Source: Aeromonadaceae bacterium
GTDB lineage: Bacteria > Pseudomonadota > Gammaproteobacteria > Enterobacterales > Aeromonadaceae
Direction: 5' to 3'
Length of the DNA stretch: 56,991 nucleotides
Assembly (NCBI GenBank): GCA_021209335.1
Contig: JAJOIN010000060.1
Span: 1 to 56,991, forward strand
Positions 47,735-56,991 of this stretch are shown here, piece after piece (the stretch's first letter is position 1; every line of letters begins with the position of its first letter). The notes under the pieces were generated by a model. That model was not told where the DNA came from, ran no database searches, and worked only from the letters and a program-made list of their open reading frames with translations. Made by a program: the position numbers and the translations under genes.

Positions 47735-50353
47735 CTATTTACCCTTCCCCTGGCTGGCCACCCACTGGCCATCCTGGTAGTGAGCGCTCCAGCCGGTGGC
47801 CTTGCCGTTGACCTCGGTCATGACATATTGCTCCTTGGTCTTGCGGCTAAAGCGCACCACCGCCGGGTTACCCTCCGGATCCTGGGCCGGCGCCTCGGCC
47901 AGATAGCGGTGCTTAGGCGCCAGCCGGTCGGCAAAGCGTTGCAGCTCGGCCACCAGGGGAGCGCGGGTCTCGCGGGATTTGGGGAAGGTGCTGGCCGCCA
48001 GGAACAGGCCGGCCGCCCCGTCACGCAAGACGAAGTGGGCATCGGACTGGCTGCACTTGAGCTCAGGCAGCGGCACGGGATCTTCCTTGGGCGGCGCCAC
48101 CTCGCCGTTTTTCAAGATCTTGCGGGTGTTCTTGCACGCCTCGTTGGTGCAGGCCATGTACTTGCCGAAACGACCGGTCCGCAGTTGCATCTGGGCGCCG
48201 CAACGGTCGCAGTCGATCACCGGCCCCTCATAGCCTTTGAGGCGGAACTGCCCCAGCTCCAGCTCATAGCCGTCGCAGTCGGGGTTATTGCCGCAGACGT
48301 GCAGCTTGCGGCTCTCGTCCACCACATAGGAGTCCATGGCAGTGCCGCACTTGGGGCAACGGCGCATGGCCCGCAGGGCGTCCACTTCCCCCTCCTCGTT
48401 GTCGGCGGCGATGAACTCGTCACCCGGCACCAGGTTGATGGTCTTCTTGCAGCGCTCCTTGGGCGGTAAGGCATAGCCGGAGCAACCGAGAAACACCCCT
48501 GTGGTGGCGGTGCGGATGCCCATCTTGCGGCCGCAGTCGGGGCAATCGATGTCGGTGAGGATCATCTGGTTGCCGCGCATGCCGCCGGACTGGGCTTCCT
48601 GTTCGGCCTGCTGCAGGGTCTGGCGGAACTCGGCGTAGAAGCTGTCCAGCTGGGCCTTCCAGTCACGCTGCCCCTGGGCGATGGCGTCCAGGTTGGTTTC
48701 CATCTGGGCGGTGAAGTCGTAGCTCATCAGCTCTTGAAAGCTCTCCACCAGCCGCTCGGTGACGATCTCGCCCATCTTCTCAGCGTAGAAGCGGCGGTTC
48801 TCCACCTTGACGTAGCCGCGCTCCTGAATGGTGGAGATGATGGCCGCGTAGGTGGAAGGGCGGCCGATGCCGCGCTTCTCCAGCTCCTTGACCAGGGCCG
48901 CCTCGGTGAAGCGTGCCGGCGGCTTGGTGAAGTGCTGCTTGGGATCCAGCCGTTGCAGGCTCAGCTCGTCCCCCTGGGCCACCTGGGGCAGCTGGATGTC
49001 GTCGCCCTTGCGGCCCATGGGCGGCAATACCTTGGTCCAGCCGGCAAAGCGCAGTATGCGACCCTTGGCCTTGAGCTGGTACCCGGCGGCTTCCACCGTC
49101 AACACTGTGGCGTCGTACTGGGCCGGGGTCATCTGACAGGCGACAAACTGCCGCCAGATCAGGTCATACAGGCGGACGGCATCGGCCTCCATACCCTCGA
49201 GTTGCTCGGCCAGCAGACGCACCGACGAGGGCCGGATGGCTTCGTGCGCCTCCTGGGCGTTGGCCTTGGCGCCGTAGCGGATGGCCTCCTCCGGCAGATA
49301 CTCGGTGCCAAACTGCTTGCCGATATACTCGCGCACCGAGTCCAGCGCTTCCTGGCTCAGGTTGGTGGAGTCGGTACGCATGTAGGTGATGTAGCCGGCC
49401 TCGTACAGGCGTTGGGCCATCATCATGGTCTTCTTCACACCAAAGCCCAGCCGGGTGCTGGCCGCCTGTTGCAGGGTGGAGGTGATGAAGGGGGCCGAAG
49501 GTTTGCTGCCGGTGGGCTTGTCCTCCCGGCTCAGCACCCGATAAGCGGCGCCTTGCAGGGCGTCGCAGGCAATTTGGGCCTGCTGCTGGGTCTTGGGCTC
49601 GAAGGCGCTGCCGTTAAAACTGGTCACCTCCATGCGCAGGGGATCTTGGCGCGAGGTCAGCAGGTCGGCGTTGATATCCCAGTATTCTTCGGGGACGAAG
49701 GCCTTGATCTCCCGCTCTTTCTCCACGATGAGGCGCACCGCCACCGACTGCACCCGGCCGGCGGAGAGGCCCCGGGCTATCTTCTTCCACAGCAGGGGCG
49801 AGACCATGTAGCCCACCACCCGGTCGAGAAAACGACGGGACTGCTGGGCGTTGACCCTATCCAGGTTGAGTTCACCCGGGTGGGCGAAAGCCTCCTGGAT
49901 GGCACTCTTGGTGATTTCGTTGAACACCACCCGCTTGAAGCGGCTATCATCGCCGCCGATCAACTCCCGCAGGTGCCAGGCGATGGCCTCCCCTTCGCGG
50001 TCCAAGTCGGTGGCCAGATAGATGGTGTCGGCCTTGTCGGCCAGGCTCTTGAGCTCGCTGACCACCTTCTCCTTGCCCGGCAGCACCTGGTAGCGGGCCT
50101 GCCAGCCCTGCTCCGGATCTATGCCCATGCGGTTGACGAGTGCCAGGTACTCCTTGCGCTGCTTGTCAGTTTCAGTGCTCTTGCCCCGGCGGGTAGCGGC
50201 TTGTCCGGCCTCCTTCTCGCTGGCGGCACTGCCACTGGTGGGCAGATCACGCACATGCCCAACGCTGGACTTCACCACAAAGTCCTTGCCCAGATACTTG
50301 TTTATGGTCTTGGCCTTGGCCGGCGACTCAACGATCACCAGAGATTTGCCCAT
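47735..50353 (-). CDS. topA: DNA topoisomerase I
   Basis: 872 aa (E. coli 865). ATG 50353 ([20 protein letters not shown]). Relaxes negative supercoils. The Toprim domain has [15 protein letters not shown]. The catalytic Tyr is in [14 protein letters not shown]. Three zinc-ribbon repeats follow at the C-terminus ([35 protein letters not shown]). An upstream in-frame ATG at 50431 would add 26 residues without homology. Confidence 0.97.
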   Translation of the reverse strand: MGKSLVIVESPAKAKTINKYLGKDFVVKSSVGHVRDLPTSGSAASEKEAGQAATRRGKSTETDKQRKEYLALVNRMGIDPEQGWQARYQVLPGKEKVVSELKSLADKADTIYLATDLDREGEAIAWHLRELIGGDDSRFKRVVFNEITKSAIQEAFAHPGELNLDRVNAQQSRRFLDRVVGYMVSPLLWKKIARGLSAGRVQSVAVRLIVEKEREIKAFVPEEYWDINADLLTSRQDPLRMEVTSFNGSAFEPKTQQQAQIACDALQGAAYRVLSREDKPTGSKPSAPFITSTLQQAASTRLGFGVKKTMMMAQRLYEAGYITYMRTDSTNLSQEALDSVREYIGKQFGTEYLPEEAIRYGAKANAQEAHEAIRPSSVRLLAEQLEGMEADAVRLYDLIWRQFVACQMTPAQYDATVLTVEAAGYQLKAKGRILRFAGWTKVLPPMGRKGDDIQLPQVAQGDELSLQRLDPKQHFTKPPARFTEAALVKELEKRGIGRPSTYAAIISTIQERGYVKVENRRFYAEKMGEIVTERLVESFQELMSYDFTAQMETNLDAIAQGQRDWKAQLDSFYAEFRQTLQQAEQEAQSGGMRGNQMILTDIDCPDCGRKMGIRTATTGVFLGCSGYALPPKERCKKTINLVPGDEFIAADNEEGEVDALRAMRRCPKCGTAMDSYVVDESRKLHVCGNNPDCDGYELELGQFRLKGYEGPVIDCDRCGAQMQLRTGRFGKYMACTNEACKNTRKILKNGEVAPPKEDPVPLPELKCSQSDAHFVLRDGAAGLFLAASTFPKSRETRAPLVAELQRFADRLAPKHRYLAEAPAQDPEGNPAVVRFSRKTKEQYVMTEVNGKATGWSAHYQDGQWVASQGKGK

Positions 50354-50492
50354 ACGAATGCTGGAATCCTTGTAGAACACAGGGGCCCCAAAACGGGGCC
50401 GGAAGAATCTCGATGCCCCCATAGGTGGCACCTGCTTATTATTAAGATGTAAGGCGGCTTGGCCAGAATCAACCGATTTTTTTCACGGCCGG

Positions 50493-51527
50493 CTACCAGC
50501 CCTTCCAGGGTGACCCCTGCCACCAGCGCAGTAAGGTGCGCTCGACCGCCAGGCTGGCCCCCTGGCCAAAGCGTTCGCCGAAGCCCTTTTTGTGCCGAAA
50601 CCGCACCGCCACCACCTGGCGCTGTTCGGCCTGCTCCAGCAGGTAATCATCACTGGTGCGCAGCTCGTCCACGAGACCCAGGCTCAGAGCCTCATTGGCC
50701 AGCCAATGCTCGCCGGTGGCGGTCTTGGCCAGATCCAGCATGGGCCGATAACGGGCGATATGCTGCTTGAACTGCTGATGAATGGACTCCAGCTCGGCGC
50801 GGAACTTCTCCCGGCCCTCGTCATTGTTCTCGCCAAACAAGGTCAGGGTGCGCTTGAACTGACCGGCGGTGTGCAGCTCCACATCGATGTCGTGTTTTTG
50901 CAGCAGTCGATGGAAGTTGGGCAGTTGCGCCACCACGCCGATGGAGCCGACGATGGCAAAGGGCGCCGCCAGTATCTTCTGCGCCACCACCGCCATCATG
51001 TAGCCACCGCTGGCCGCTACCTTGTCGATGGCCACCGTCAGGCGCAGCCCCCGCTCACGCAGCCGCTGCAGCTGGGAGGCACACAGGCCATAGCCATGCA
51101 CCACGCCGCCGCCGGACTCAAGACGCACAAGCACCTCATCTTCGGGTTTGGCGATGCCCAGGATGGCGGTGACCTCTTCGCGCAGGCTGGCGGCCTCGTG
51201 TGCATCCATGCTGCCCTTGAAATCCACCACGAACAGGCGGGGCCGCGTGCCTTCGGCCCGTTCCTTGGCGCGCCGCTTGTGGGTCAGCTTGAGCTCCTTG
51301 CGGTAGCGCTTGAGGGCCGCGCCCTCCAGCAGACTGGCTTGCAGCGCTTCGCGATGCTCGGTCAGGCGCTGACTCAAATCCGTCACCTCCAACGCCCCCT
51401 TCTGTCCCTTGTGTTTGGCCACCGCCACGGCCAGCAGCAAGCAGGGCAATACAAAGATCAGCAACAGGGTCAATAACTTGGCTAGAAATAGCCCGTATTC
51501 GAACAAGAAGCTCACGTCTGACTCCAT
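50493..51527 (-). CDS. sohB: inner-membrane protease SohB
   Basis: 344 aa. N-terminal membrane helix (LTLLLIFVLPCLLLAVAVA), then an SppA/ClpP-like serine protease domain. The Ser nucleophile is likely in KVAASGGYMM and the Lys in GQFKRTLTLFGENNDEGREK, as for this S49 family. Downstream of it on the same strand is topA; upstream, yciK diverges, as in enteric genomes. Confidence 0.95.
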   Translation of the reverse strand: MESDVSFLFEYGLFLAKLLTLLLIFVLPCLLLAVAVAKHKGQKGALEVTDLSQRLTEHREALQASLLEGAALKRYRKELKLTHKRRAKERAEGTRPRLFVVDFKGSMDAHEAASLREEVTAILGIAKPEDEVLVRLESGGGVVHGYGLCASQLQRLRERGLRLTVAIDKVAASGGYMMAVVAQKILAAPFAIVGSIGVVAQLPNFHRLLQKHDIDVELHTAGQFKRTLTLFGENNDEGREKFRAELESIHQQFKQHIARYRPMLDLAKTATGEHWLANEALSLGLVDELRTSDDYLLEQAEQRQVVAVRFRHKKGFGERFGQGASLAVERTLLRWWQGSPWKGW

Positions 51528-51695
51528 GGCAAAACAAAAGCGCCATTCTACGGCCAGTTACCCGGGCTGGCAAAACCTCTGCAACACAGTCACTTATCCG
51601 GCATTTTCGCCCGAGATGACTGTTCAGCATCGGCGGCTTGTGAGTACACTGACGCCCTCGCATCATGCCGTACACCGGCCACCAGGAGGCGAACC

Positions 51696-52433
51696 ATGCT
51701 GGATTACCAGGCGCCGCCAACGCTGTTGGCGGGCAAGATCATACTGATCACCGGCGCCACCGCCGGGATAGGCCGTACCGCCGCCCTCACCTACGCCGCC
51801 CACGGCGCCCAATTGGTGCTACTGGGCCGGGATCCGGCCAGACTGAACTCGCTGGGCGACGAGCTACGCGCCCTGGGGGCGCCCCAGCCAAGGTACGTGC
51901 TGCTGGATCTGGCCGTGGCGGATCAAGCCAGCACCCGGGACGCCATCGCCGCCTTGGCTCTCCCCCGGCTGGACGGCCTCTTGCTCAATGCCGGCGTGCT
52001 GGGCAGCTTGGGCCCCCTGGCCGAGATTGACGAACGGCAATGGCACACAGTGCTGCAGGTAAACGTCAGTGCCAATCTGTGGCTGATCCAGGCCTGCCTG
52101 CCCTTGCTGCAACAAGCGCCACAAGCCAGCCTGCTGCTCACCTCCTCCGGCGTGGGCAAACGAGGCCGGGCCGGCTGGGGTAGCTATGCCATCGCCAAAT
52201 TTGCCACCGAGGGCATGATGCAGGTGCTGGCCGATGAGCTGGCCGGCACCGGGGTAAGGGTCAATGCCATCAATCCGGGCGCCACCCGCACCGCCATGCG
52301 CGCCGCTGCCTGCCCAAACGAAGATCCCTTGACCCTGCGTACGCCAAGCGATCTGATGCCCCTGTATCTGTACCTGATGGGCCAGCACAGTCAGGGACTC
52401 AATGGTCAGAGTTGGGATGCTCAGCCAAAATAG
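51696..52433 (+). CDS. yciK: short-chain dehydrogenase YciK
   Basis: 245 aa. Rossmann motif ITGATAGIGRTAALTYAAHG, NAG motif LLNAGVLG, and the catalytic Ser/Tyr/Lys in LLTSSGVGKRGRAGWGSYAI followed by AKFA. ATG 51696 with AGGAGG. Divergent from sohB, the usual neighbour. Substrate not known. Confidence 0.9.
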   Translation: MLDYQAPPTLLAGKIILITGATAGIGRTAALTYAAHGAQLVLLGRDPARLNSLGDELRALGAPQPRYVLLDLAVADQASTRDAIAALALPRLDGLLLNAGVLGSLGPLAEIDERQWHTVLQVNVSANLWLIQACLPLLQQAPQASLLLTSSGVGKRGRAGWGSYAIAKFATEGMMQVLADELAGTGVRVNAINPGATRTAMRAAACPNEDPLTLRTPSDLMPLYLYLMGQHSQGLNGQSWDAQPK

Positions 52434-52528
52434 CCCCGGCAAGTCGGCTGGCGCGACTGTGCTATGGCATATCGTGTAGGCTTAGACGGTAGGCGGACGA
52501 GACAAGAAGAAGAAGGATCCTCACCCCC

Positions 52529-53464
52529 ATGTTCAGACCCAAAAGCACATTGGAGCAATGGCGTATCTTTCAGGCCGTGGTGGAATACGGCGGCTATGCC
52601 CAGGCGGCAGAGCAGCTCAACAAGAGCCAGTCGGCGCTTAATCATGCCGTGGCCAAGCTGCAGCAGACCTTGGGTGTGGCCCTGCTGGAGGTGCGCGGAC
52701 GCAAGGCGTTTCTTACCGCTGAAGGGCAGGTATTCCTGCGACGCGCCAAGCTGCTGACCCAGCAGATGGAAGAGCTGGAACTGCTGGCTCACAACATCCA
52801 TCAGGGCTGGGAGGCCCAGCTCACCCTGGCGGTGGAGCTGGTGCACCCGCGTCCCCTGCTTAATCGGGCCCTGCAGCTCTACTATCCCCAGTCCCGCGCC
52901 ACCCAGCTGCAACTGGTGGATACTGTGCTGACGGGCTCCATGGAGGCCATCACAGACGGCAGCGCGGATCTGGTGATCACAGGCACAGTGCCGCGCGGTC
53001 ATCTGGGTGAGCCACTGACCGAGATCACCCTGCTGCCCGTCTGTCACCCCCAGCATCCTCTGGCCAGCGAGCCGGAGCTCAACCTGGATCTGCTCAGCCA
53101 CCATCTGCAGATCGTCATCCGTGACACCGGCAAACAACCCAAGGAGCTGGGCGGCTGGCTCAAGTCCGATCAGCGCTGGACGGTGAACAACTTCCATGAG
53201 GCCATCGGCATCATGCTCTCCGGCCTTGGCTTTGCCTGGGTGCCGCTGCACCTGGTGGAGCAACTGCTGGCCCAGGGGCGGCTGCAACGGCTCAACCTGC
53301 TGGAGCAAGCCACCCGCAAGTTTTACACCTACCTGGTGCAGCCCAATCCCGGCCAGCTGGGGCCCAGCGGCCTGAAGCTGCTGGAGGCCCTGCGGGCCAG
53401 CCACAGGGCCGATGCCTCAGCTGTTAGCCACCCGACCAAAGCAGAAGCAGGCGATGCCGGCTAG
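52529..53464 (+). CDS. LysR-family transcriptional regulator
   Basis: 311 aa. N-terminal winged helix (YGGYAQAAEQLNKSQSALNH, then AVAKLQQTLGVALLE) and a C-terminal effector-binding domain with LTLAVELVHPRPLL and AITDGSADLVITG. The target is unknown. The last 16 codons overlap the convergent MFS gene by 48 bp; that tail (DASAVSHPTKAEAGDAG) is low-complexity and may be non-native. The start is ATG 52529. Confidence 0.9.
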   Translation: MFRPKSTLEQWRIFQAVVEYGGYAQAAEQLNKSQSALNHAVAKLQQTLGVALLEVRGRKAFLTAEGQVFLRRAKLLTQQMEELELLAHNIHQGWEAQLTLAVELVHPRPLLNRALQLYYPQSRATQLQLVDTVLTGSMEAITDGSADLVITGTVPRGHLGEPLTEITLLPVCHPQHPLASEPELNLDLLSHHLQIVIRDTGKQPKELGGWLKSDQRWTVNNFHEAIGIMLSGLGFAWVPLHLVEQLLAQGRLQRLNLLEQATRKFYTYLVQPNPGQLGPSGLKLLEALRASHRADASAVSHPTKAEAGDAG

Positions 53465-54586
53465 TAAGATGGCCAGCCAAAACACCCCCTGGTAGCCCCA
53501 GGTCTCGGCAATCACCCCGGCCAGGGCCCCGGCGGCAATGGATCCCGTGCGCACGGCACTTGGCAAACAGTGTGGTGCGGCCACCCGGGCGCCCGGCATC
53601 AGATCCTGAAAGTAGGACATACCTAACCCGGCGACGATACCGATGAGGATGGCATTAAACAGCTGGACGCCGATGAGGGCCGCCGGGTGAGTCAGCCAGG
53701 GCAACAGACCATAAAACACCACCCCAGCCAGTCCCGCCAGCCTCATCATGGGACGCTTGCCCCAGCGAGCGGACCAGTGACCGGCCATCAGCATCAGGGG
53801 GATCTCCAGCCCCGCCGCCGTGCCCATCAGCCACCCCACCAGCGACTGTTCGAACCCTAACTGACGGGTCAGATACAGGGGCATGCTGATGAGGTACATG
53901 CTGTTACAGGTCCATACCAGCAGACAACCGACAAACAGCCAGCGAACATCTGTCTTGGCCGACGTCAGATCGCCGGTTCCGGTTGCCGCCCCGCTGGCCG
54001 GCCCCAGATCCGGCAGCCGCCGCTGTACCGTCCAGCCACACAGCAAATAGGTCAGGCCGGCTCCGATAAACAGCCAGACAAAGCCCCATTGCGCCACCAC
54101 CGCAAAAGCCAGCGGCGGGCCCACCACCCAGGCCAGGGAGAACTGAGCCCGCATCAGGGTGCTGAACATCACAGCGCGACGCCCCTGGTGATCACAATAA
54201 ACCCGGGCCAAGGCAAACATCTGCGGCGAGGCGGTGGAGGCCAGGTTCAGCAGCAAAACCCCCAGGGTGATCAGGAGCCAATAGTGGCGCACCCCGGCAA
54301 ACAGCAGACCAGCGACCAGCCCGGCCAGACAGCAATAGACGATAAGGCGCTTGCGGCTACCCTGGCGATCCGAACGCTTGGCCAGCCACTGGCTGATCAG
54401 GATACCGGCCACAGCGTTGACGGTGTAAAAGAGCCCCACCAGCAGGGGGCGTACCCCAAGCTCGTCGGCGAGAAACAGACTCAGAACAGGCACCATCAGG
54501 GCCACGGCGGCGCCTGTGATGAAGGTCACCAACATGAAGGAGAGCAACACCGGATCCCGGTTGCGCCAGCGCGACTGCCAAGCCAT
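53417..54586 (-). CDS. sugar efflux MFS transporter (SetA/SetB-like), local frame disturbance
   Basis: 389 aa, twelve membrane segments. The N-terminus (DPVLLSFMLVTFITGAAVAL) and the motif GRRAVMFSTLMRAQFSLAWV, followed by GPPLAF, match the SET sugar exporters. ATG 54586 follows GAGAGG. Near 53556-53590 the residues PHCLPSA replace what other SET proteins have as ATTLFAN in MPGxxxATTLFANxxRxGS. One base lost and one gained about 20 bases apart would explain it. The frame is otherwise normal. Probably a sequencing error, so the protein is likely functional. Confidence 0.85.
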   Translation of the reverse strand: MAWQSRWRNRDPVLLSFMLVTFITGAAVALMVPVLSLFLADELGVRPLLVGLFYTVNAVAGILISQWLAKRSDRQGSRKRLIVYCCLAGLVAGLLFAGVRHYWLLITLGVLLLNLASTASPQMFALARVYCDHQGRRAVMFSTLMRAQFSLAWVVGPPLAFAVVAQWGFVWLFIGAGLTYLLCGWTVQRRLPDLGPASGAATGTGDLTSAKTDVRWLFVGCLLVWTCNSMYLISMPLYLTRQLGFEQSLVGWLMGTAAGLEIPLMLMAGHWSARWGKRPMMRLAGLAGVVFYGLLPWLTHPAALIGVQLFNAILIGIVAGLGMSYFQDLMPGARVAAPHCLPSAVRTGSIAAGALAGVIAETWGYQGVFWLAILLAGIACFCFGRVANS

Positions 54587-54711
54587 ACCACCTCTCTTAA
54601 CCAATGCCCGCGCATTCTCCGCCTGAGCCCAAGTCAACTCAAGCCCAGCCTTGCCCGCTGCCCCGTTTATTCATACAGTGGCCACTTCACAGCCCAACAT
54701 GAGACGGATGC

Positions 54712-55854
54712 ATGTTTGATTTTGACACCCCCATCGATCGTCGCGACACCCAGAGCCTCAAGTGGGACAAGTACAAGGAGCGTGACGTGCTGCCCCTGTG
54801 GGTCGCAGATACCGACTTTGCCGCCCCCCAGGCGGTGATCGATGCCCTGCAGGCGCGGGTCGCCCATGGCATCTTTGGCTACAGCCGCCCGTCACCGCGA
54901 CTGATCCAACTGATCGTGGAGCGCATGGCCGAGCGCTACGGCTGGACCATCTCCCCCGAGTGGCTCCTCTTCATGCCCGGCGTGGTACCCGGCCTCAACT
55001 TCGCCTGCCGGGCCTGGTGCCGCCCGGATCAGCAGATCATCACCCCCAGCCCCGTCTACTACCCCTTCTTGCATGCACCAGAGTACAACCAACGCGGGGT
55101 GAGCCACCTGCCGATGCAACTGGTGAACGACCGCTGGCTGCCGGACTTTGCCGCCCTGGAGGCCCAGGCACCCCAGGCGGATCTACTGTTGCTGTGCAGC
55201 CCCCACAACCCAGGCGGCACAGTATTTAGCCGGGATGAGCTGCTGCGCATTCATGACATAGCCCGGCGCCATGATCTGGTGGTCTGCTCCGATGAGATCC
55301 ACTGCGATCTGCTGCTTGATGAGGTGGCGCACATTCCCTTTGCCAGCCTCAACGAGGAGGCGGCCAGCCGCAGCGCCGTGCTGATGGCCCCTAGCAAGAC
55401 CTTCAACATCGCCGGCCTGTGCTGCTCCTTTGCCATCATCCCCAATCCCCGATTGCGCCTGTCATTGCAACAGAGCATGCGCGGCTTGATGGCAGACAAC
55501 AATCTGTTGGGTTTTGTGGCCGCTGAAGCGGCCTATGCCGCAGGCCAACCCTGGCTGGAGGCTCAGCTGACGTACCTCAAGGGCAACCGGGATCTCGTGA
55601 TGGACAAACTGGGCCGGGTGCCGGGCGTCAAGATAGCCAGGATAGAGGCCACCTATCTGGCCTGGATTGATGTCGCCGGGTTGGGGCTGGAAAACCCCAT
55701 CCAGGCCTTCGAAGAGGGCGGTGTGGGTCTCTCTCCCGGGGCACAATTTGGTGACAGCCGTTTTGTCCGCCTCAACTTTGGCTGCCCCCGCGCCTTGCTG
55801 GATGAGGCCCTGGATCGCATGCTCAAGGTGATTGACCAACATCGTCAGGCCTGA
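54712..55854 (+). CDS. PLP-dependent C-S lyase of the MalY/PatB family
   Basis: 380 aa. Cystathionine beta-lyase type, cleaving C-S bonds of cystathionine or cysteine conjugates. The PLP lysine is in APSKTFNIAGLCC. DTDFAAPQAVIDAL, HNPGGTVFSRDEL and SDEIHCDLL mark the MalY/PatB branch of aminotransferase fold I. Divergent from the sugar exporter; followed by a TAXI protein. Regulatory MalY-type moonlighting cannot be inferred here. Confidence 0.92.
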   Translation: MFDFDTPIDRRDTQSLKWDKYKERDVLPLWVADTDFAAPQAVIDALQARVAHGIFGYSRPSPRLIQLIVERMAERYGWTISPEWLLFMPGVVPGLNFACRAWCRPDQQIITPSPVYYPFLHAPEYNQRGVSHLPMQLVNDRWLPDFAALEAQAPQADLLLLCSPHNPGGTVFSRDELLRIHDIARRHDLVVCSDEIHCDLLLDEVAHIPFASLNEEAASRSAVLMAPSKTFNIAGLCCSFAIIPNPRLRLSLQQSMRGLMADNNLLGFVAAEAAYAAGQPWLEAQLTYLKGNRDLVMDKLGRVPGVKIARIEATYLAWIDVAGLGLENPIQAFEEGGVGLSPGAQFGDSRFVRLNFGCPRALLDEALDRMLKVIDQHRQA

Positions 55855-55869
55855 TGGTGGGAGGCGGCC

Positions 55870-56823
55870 ATGCGCCCATTGCTCTGCTTGCTCTGCCTGT
55901 TGCTGCTGATGACGATACCCAGTGTCAGGGCCGCCCCGCCCCTGCTCATCGGCTCAGGCAGTCTGACCGGTGTCTATTACCCGGCAGGTGGCGCCCTGTG
56001 CCGCCTGCTGGCCCGCGCCCCGGCCAAATTACCTTGTCAGGTGGTGGCCACCGGCGGCTCGGCAGAGAACCTCATGGCCCTGAGCCGGGGTGCGCTGAGC
56101 CTGGCCCTGGTGCAAGCAGACGTTCAGATCACCAGCACACAACTGCCTCCCCTCTATCGGCTGTTCAATCTGCATCAGGAAAGCCTGACCCTGGTGACCC
56201 GCCTGGACAGCGGCATCAGCTCCTTGGCCGAGCTGGCGAATAAACGTCTGGATATCGGCAATCCGGGCTCAGGTGACCACAGCACCATGCTGGCCCTGAT
56301 ACAGGCGCTCGACTGGCCGCAGGAGCGTATTGACCAGCTCTCCCAGCGGCCGGGCAGTGAGCGAGCGCAAGCCCTGTGTGACGGAGAGATCGACGCCTTT
56401 GCCTATGTGGTGGGGCACCCCAGCAGCGCCATCAGCGAAGCCGCCAGCCTTTGCCCTATCCGCCTGCTACCCATCACCGGAGAGGCGGTGGAGCGCTGGC
56501 TGCAGGCACACCCTTATTACCAGCGCACACAGATCCCGGCGGCACTCTATGCCGGCGTGGATACCGCCATTGCAACCATCGGCATGCCGGCAGGCCTCAT
56601 TGCCGGCCCCCAGATCGACGAGGCACTGGCCTACCGTATCACCCAGCAGGTGTTCCACCGCCTGCCCCAGCTTAAGCGTCTGCATCCGGCCTTGAGTCAA
56701 CTGGATCAGCAGCAGATGATTGGCGAAGCCAGCGGCCTGCCACTACACCCCGGCGCCCGACGGTTCTTTGTCGAACAAGGCTGGCTGCCCCCCCTGCCCG
56801 ACACCCCGCCACCGCGCTCATAG
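55870..56823 (+). CDS. TAXI-family TRAP transporter substrate-binding protein
   Basis: 317 aa. Signal peptide (LLCLLCLLLLMTIPSVRA, cleaved before APPLL). Family motifs LLIGSGSLTGVYYPAGGALC, GGSAENLMALSRGALSLALV and the ligand region NPGSGDHSTM. Periplasmic receptor of a TRAP system. No TRAP membrane subunits are visible in the rest of the window; a transposase remnant directly follows the stop, so an adjoining permease gene may have been lost. ATG 55870 with GGGAGG. 15 bp after the MalY/PatB-type gene, probably one transcript. Confidence 0.9.
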   Translation: MRPLLCLLCLLLLMTIPSVRAAPPLLIGSGSLTGVYYPAGGALCRLLARAPAKLPCQVVATGGSAENLMALSRGALSLALVQADVQITSTQLPPLYRLFNLHQESLTLVTRLDSGISSLAELANKRLDIGNPGSGDHSTMLALIQALDWPQERIDQLSQRPGSERAQALCDGEIDAFAYVVGHPSSAISEAASLCPIRLLPITGEAVERWLQAHPYYQRTQIPAALYAGVDTAIATIGMPAGLIAGPQIDEALAYRITQQVFHRLPQLKRLHPALSQLDQQQMIGEASGLPLHPGARRFFVEQGWLPPLPDTPPPRS

Positions 56824-56991
56824 GCCATTGCCCCCATTTGAGAGCCCTTGAGCAAGGCTTTACAGTGCGTCTTCCACAGCAACGGGGTGTTGCGTCCGTG
56901 GCTGGTTTGCAGGCTGATGACCAGGGTGCTGTGGTCATCGGCATCGAACTCGGTCCAGTCCATGGAGACCACGATTTCGGTGCGTTCACCG
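56824..56991 (-). mobile_element. transposase remnant (IS4-like), partial
   Basis: The minus-strand frame enters from the right edge as GERTEIVVSMDWTEFDADDH, then STLVISLQTSHGRNTPLLWK. This is the first catalytic Asp region of IS4-type DDE transposases. Homology fades after KALLKGSQMG near 56830, and the frame continues across the TAXI gene stop. The later catalytic residues are therefore lost here. It may be an old remnant or an IS inserted at this point. Family assignment rests only on the DWTxFD pattern. Confidence 0.6.

Noticed and set aside
48734-50452. 572-codon ORF opposite topA
   Set aside because: Shadow ORF in high-GC antisense frame; His/Leu/Gly-rich, no motif, and fully overlaps the clear topA.

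Overview
This window is chromosomal DNA from a GC-rich gammaproteobacterium. Gene content and order (pabB-nudL-sdaA, prmB-aroC with smrB, glk/hexR/pykA, pdxB-usg-fimV-truA-accD-folC-dedD, tusE, topA, sohB, yciK) look like an Aeromonadales member (Aeromonas, Oceanimonas or Zobellella type). That placement is inferred from gene order and protein resemblance only. Most of the window is core genome; accessory DNA sits at the two edges.

Left edge (1-2.7 kb): the 3' end of an IS5-family transposase, a small gene cut by that IS, and a tyrosine recombinase next to tRNA-Ser(GGA). This is the integrase end of an island that continues off the left side. Upstream of the tRNA are three imperfect 30-bp repeats and a partial second copy of the tRNA 5' end. 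Right edge (56.8-57.0 kb): a transposase remnant abutting a TAXI binding-protein gene.

Core blocks: a class I fumarase divergent from pabB-nudL-sdaA; cysB; an unknown membrane coiled-coil protein; nfsA with an MFS permease; a two-gene signalling unit (receiver-CheX plus a lone PAS protein); yfcL, a TerC-family gene, aroC/prmB/smrB and a methyltransferase; the glycolytic set glk/hexR/pykA with candidate HexR sites; fadE with a candidate FadR site; rsmS; speA; folE; the dedD-folC-accD and truA-fimV-usg-pdxB runs; a GGDEF/EAL gene behind a c-di-GMP-I riboswitch; yccS, tusE, tRNA-Cys, tRNA-Gly, topA, sohB, yciK, a LysR gene, a sugar-efflux MFS gene, a MalY/PatB lyase and a TAXI protein.

The strongest candidate for something undescribed lies between folE and an orphan Hpt gene (28.73-28.98 kb). 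Two perfect TTGCA-N3-TGCAA boxes are spaced 33 bp apart. They lie about 90 bp upstream of a near-consensus sigma-54 -24/-12 element, and then comes an 83-nt stretch that folds into three hairpins, the last one a strong terminator. This is the layout of a LuxO-activated Qrr small RNA gene, but the transcript does not look like the vibrio Qrr sequence I know. Next to it are a single-domain Hpt gene and, divergent from that, a membrane histidine-kinase-like protein that has lost its phospho-acceptor histidine.

Caution on sequence quality: six genes (fumarase, methyltransferase, rsmS, NIF3-like, GGDEF/EAL and the SetB-like MFS) carry single-base indels, mostly in homopolymer runs. In each case restoring one base per event gives a normal product. 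Assembly error is more likely than gene decay, and those genes should be read as probably intact.
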